Part shown: in pieces, positions 62,455 through 64,000 of the stretch | How positions within the stretch are numbered: position 1 is the stretch's first letter | Layout of the letters: every line of letters begins with the position of its first letter | The notes under the pieces: model-generated | What the model was told of the DNA's origin: nothing | Database searches by the model: none | What the model saw: only the letters and a program-made list of their open reading frames with translations | NCBI RefSeq assembly: GCF_019145495.1 | Contig: NZ_JAHSTU010000002.1 | Coordinates: 434,001 to 498,000, forward strand | Length of the DNA stretch: 64,000 nucleotides | DNA from: Pseudomonas azerbaijanoccidentalis | Lineage (GTDB): Bacteria > Pseudomonadota > Gammaproteobacteria > Pseudomonadales > Pseudomonadaceae | Direction: 5' to 3' | Made by a program: the position numbers and the translations under genes

Positions 62455-63636
62455 TTACAGCTCTACGACAACCGCTTGCGAAGCACGGGTCGCCTTGGCG
62501 CGGGCGGCTTCGATCGATTCGTCGCGTGCCAGGGCCACGCCCATGCGGCGCTGGCCGTTGACTTCAGGCTTGCCGAACAGACGCAGCGCGGTATCCGGCT
62601 CGCTCAACGCGGCGCCCAGATTTGCGAAAGCGGTCTGGGTCGACTGCCCTTCCACCAGGATCACCGCCGAGGCCGATGGCCCGAACTGACGGATCAATGG
62701 GATCGGCAGGCCCAGAATCGCGCGGGCGTGCAGGGCGAACTGCGACAGGTCCTGGGAAATCAGCGTGACCAGACCGGTGTCATGCGGGCGCGGCGAGACT
62801 TCGCTGAACCACACTTGATCGCCCTTGATGAACAACTCGACGCCAAACAGACCACGGCCACCCAAGGCTTCGGTCACGGCTTTGGCAACGCGCTCGGATT
62901 CGGCCAGAGCAATCGGGCTCATGGCTTGTGGCTGCCAGGATTCCTGATAGTCGCCCTTCTCCTGACGATGGCCGACCGGTGCGCAGAAAGTGGTGCCGCC
63001 AACGTGGCGCACGGTCAGCAGGGTGATTTCGTAATCGAAATCGATGAAGCCCTCGATGATCACCCGGCCTTTACCGGCACGGCCGCCTTCCTGGGCGTAA
63101 TCCCAGGCAGTTTTCACGTCATCGGCGCTGCGCAGCAGGCTCTGGCCCTTGCCAGACGAGCTCATCACCGGCTTGACCACACATGGGAAACCGAGGTCTT
63201 CGACAGCCTTGCTGTAATCCTCGAAGGTGTCGGCGAAGTGGTACGGCGAGGTCGGCAGGTCGAGCTCTTCGGCGGCCAGGCGACGGATGCCTTCGCGGTT
63301 CATGGTCAGCTGCGCGGCGCGAGCGGTCGGGATCACGGTGAAGCCTTCAGCTTCCAGCTCGACCAGGGTCGCGGTGGCGATGGCTTCGATTTCCGGCACG
63401 ATGAAGTGCGGCTTCTCGGCTTCGATCACGGCACGCAGGGCGGCGCCATCGAGCATGTTGATCACGTGGCTGCGGTGTGCGACCTGCATGGCCGGCGCGT
63501 TGGCGTAGCGGTCCACGGCAATCACTTCAACGCCCAGGCGTTGCAGCTCGATCACCACTTCCTTGCCCAATTCGCCACAGCCACACATCAATACGCGGGT
63601 CGCGGTCGGCGACAATGGAGTTCCGATACGGGTCAT
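62455..63636 (-). CDS. purT: Formate-dependent phosphoribosylglycinamide formyltransferase
   Basis: PurT converts GAR to FGAR with formate and ATP, an alternative to the folate-dependent PurN step of purine synthesis. The 393-residue protein starts [20 protein letters not shown], followed by [15 protein letters not shown]. The ATP-grasp core includes [17 protein letters not shown] and [20 protein letters not shown], with the following [12 protein letters not shown] completing the metal site. The length equals that of E. coli PurT (392). GAGGA lies seven bases before the ATG. Its closeness to guaBA clusters purine genes. Confidence 0.97.
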   Translation of the reverse strand: MTRIGTPLSPTATRVLMCGCGELGKEVVIELQRLGVEVIAVDRYANAPAMQVAHRSHVINMLDGAALRAVIEAEKPHFIVPEIEAIATATLVELEAEGFTVIPTARAAQLTMNREGIRRLAAEELDLPTSPYHFADTFEDYSKAVEDLGFPCVVKPVMSSSGKGQSLLRSADDVKTAWDYAQEGGRAGKGRVIIEGFIDFDYEITLLTVRHVGGTTFCAPVGHRQEKGDYQESWQPQAMSPIALAESERVAKAVTEALGGRGLFGVELFIKGDQVWFSEVSPRPHDTGLVTLISQDLSQFALHARAILGLPIPLIRQFGPSASAVILVEGQSTQTAFANLGAALSEPDTALRLFGKPEVNGQRRMGVALARDESIEAARAKATRASQAVVVEL

Positions 63637-63713
63637 CTGAAGGTCCTCAAGGAGCGGATCATCGAGGGAAGCACGCTTCCCATGGGGAGAAAGCGCGGCA
63701 TTTTACATGAACT

Positions 63714-64000
63714 TCAGCTGACGACAGCCTGTTTGCGCAGGCGCCAGGCCATGATCAGCCATACGGCGGTCACGCCGGCGAACTTCGAGCCCAGGGCGGT
63801 GAGGATCACACCCGGCGTCAGCGCGTCGATCATGCCGAAAAAGATGAAGGTATCGAGAGGAATGCTCAGCGCCGAACTTATCCACAGGCGGTCGTGCAAC
63901 GGGCGCTTGGTAATGCTGAACACCAACCAGTCGATGCACTCGGACACCGCGAACGCCGTGGCGCTGGCCAGGGCGATGGACGGATCGGACGTGACATAAG
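63714..64000 (-). CDS. VUT-family (queuosine precursor) transporter, C-terminal part
   Basis: The frame enters from the right edge and reads YVTSDPSIALASATAFAVSE, then CIDWLVFSITKRPLHDRLW, and ends RLRKQAVVS at 63714. Four features match the VUT/YhhQ family of membrane transporters: ASATAFAVSE, the aromatic-rich helix, the FIFFGMIDALTPGVILT helix and the ITALGSKFA-like end. This family imports queuosine precursors such as preQ0. At least two helices are present; the N-terminal part and start are outside the window. It precedes purT on the same strand by 77 bases. Confidence 0.82.
   Translation of the reverse strand, partial: YVTSDPSIALASATAFAVSECIDWLVFSITKRPLHDRLWISSALSIPLDTFIFFGMIDALTPGVILTALGSKFAGVTAVWLIMAWRLRKQAVVS

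Noticed and set aside
62302..63999. 565-codon plus-strand open frame across purT
   Set aside because: It is antisense to purT, and its first part is translated REP sequence.

Overview
The window looks like chromosome from a Pseudomonas of the fluorescens group. The evidence is high-GC coding sequence, many copies of the fluorescens-type REP palindrome (core GTAGGAGCTGCCGAAGGCTG) mostly arranged as inverted doublets (REPINs), membrane glucose oxidation genes (oprB-gcd), and guaB-guaA, cmoA-cmoB and lon-family genes that read like Pseudomonas proteins. I saw no rRNA, tRNA, CRISPR array, insertion sequence or prophage. Function calls rest on motif and family recognition by eye, not on database searches. 

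Layout. 1-9.8 kb: 5' part of metE with divergent metR; an operon of Nudix hydrolase, LysE exporter and GNAT acetyltransferase; an APC permease and carbon-nitrogen hydrolase facing a LuxR-type regulator; and an FMN/Fe-S glutamate-synthase-like protein. 9.8-12.7 kb: a three-gene GtrA-GtrB-GT39 cassette for glycosylating surface polymer. 13-19.4 kb: OpgC-type acyltransferase, an AAT-family permease, and a large class A penicillin-binding protein. 19.5-24.2 kb: a 1549-residue protein with a dermonecrotic-toxin-like N-terminus, leucine-rich repeats and a C-terminal NEL-type E3 ligase region. 

24.2-37.6 kb: two tandem paralogous operons for CS1/CFA-I type (alpha class) chaperone-usher fimbriae. Each runs pilin, usher, tip adhesin, chaperone, second pilin on the minus strand; the upstream copy also carries a third tip adhesin gene at its end. 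38-39.4 kb: a YqjI-like PadR metalloregulator overlapping a YqjH-like ferric-chelate reductase. 39.5-44.6 kb: Pr6Pr membrane protein, VF530 protein, OprB porin and PQQ glucose dehydrogenase. 44.7-45.5 kb: a short orphan RHS-core gene. 

45.8-49.5 kb: a second Lon-type protease behind a good sigma-32 promoter, then a chagasin-family cysteine-protease inhibitor lipoprotein and a YhhN protein. 49.6-51.3 kb: cmoA-cmoB (tRNA wobble uridine cmo5U). 51.4-53.3 kb: a Tat-exported multicopper oxidase translationally coupled to tadA. 53.5-58.2 kb: a second giant toxin-like protein, 1564 residues, whose C-terminal two thirds is a tandem duplication of one three-part unit. 58.3-64 kb: guaA, guaB, a zinc-ribbon protein, purT and the 3' end of a VUT (queuosine precursor) transporter. 

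The parts most worth attention are the two giant toxin-like genes, the duplicated fimbrial operons with interchangeable tip adhesins, and the RHS orphan. These are host- or competitor-facing accessory genes set among conserved housekeeping genes. No secretion apparatus for the toxins and no recognisable immunity gene is present in the window.
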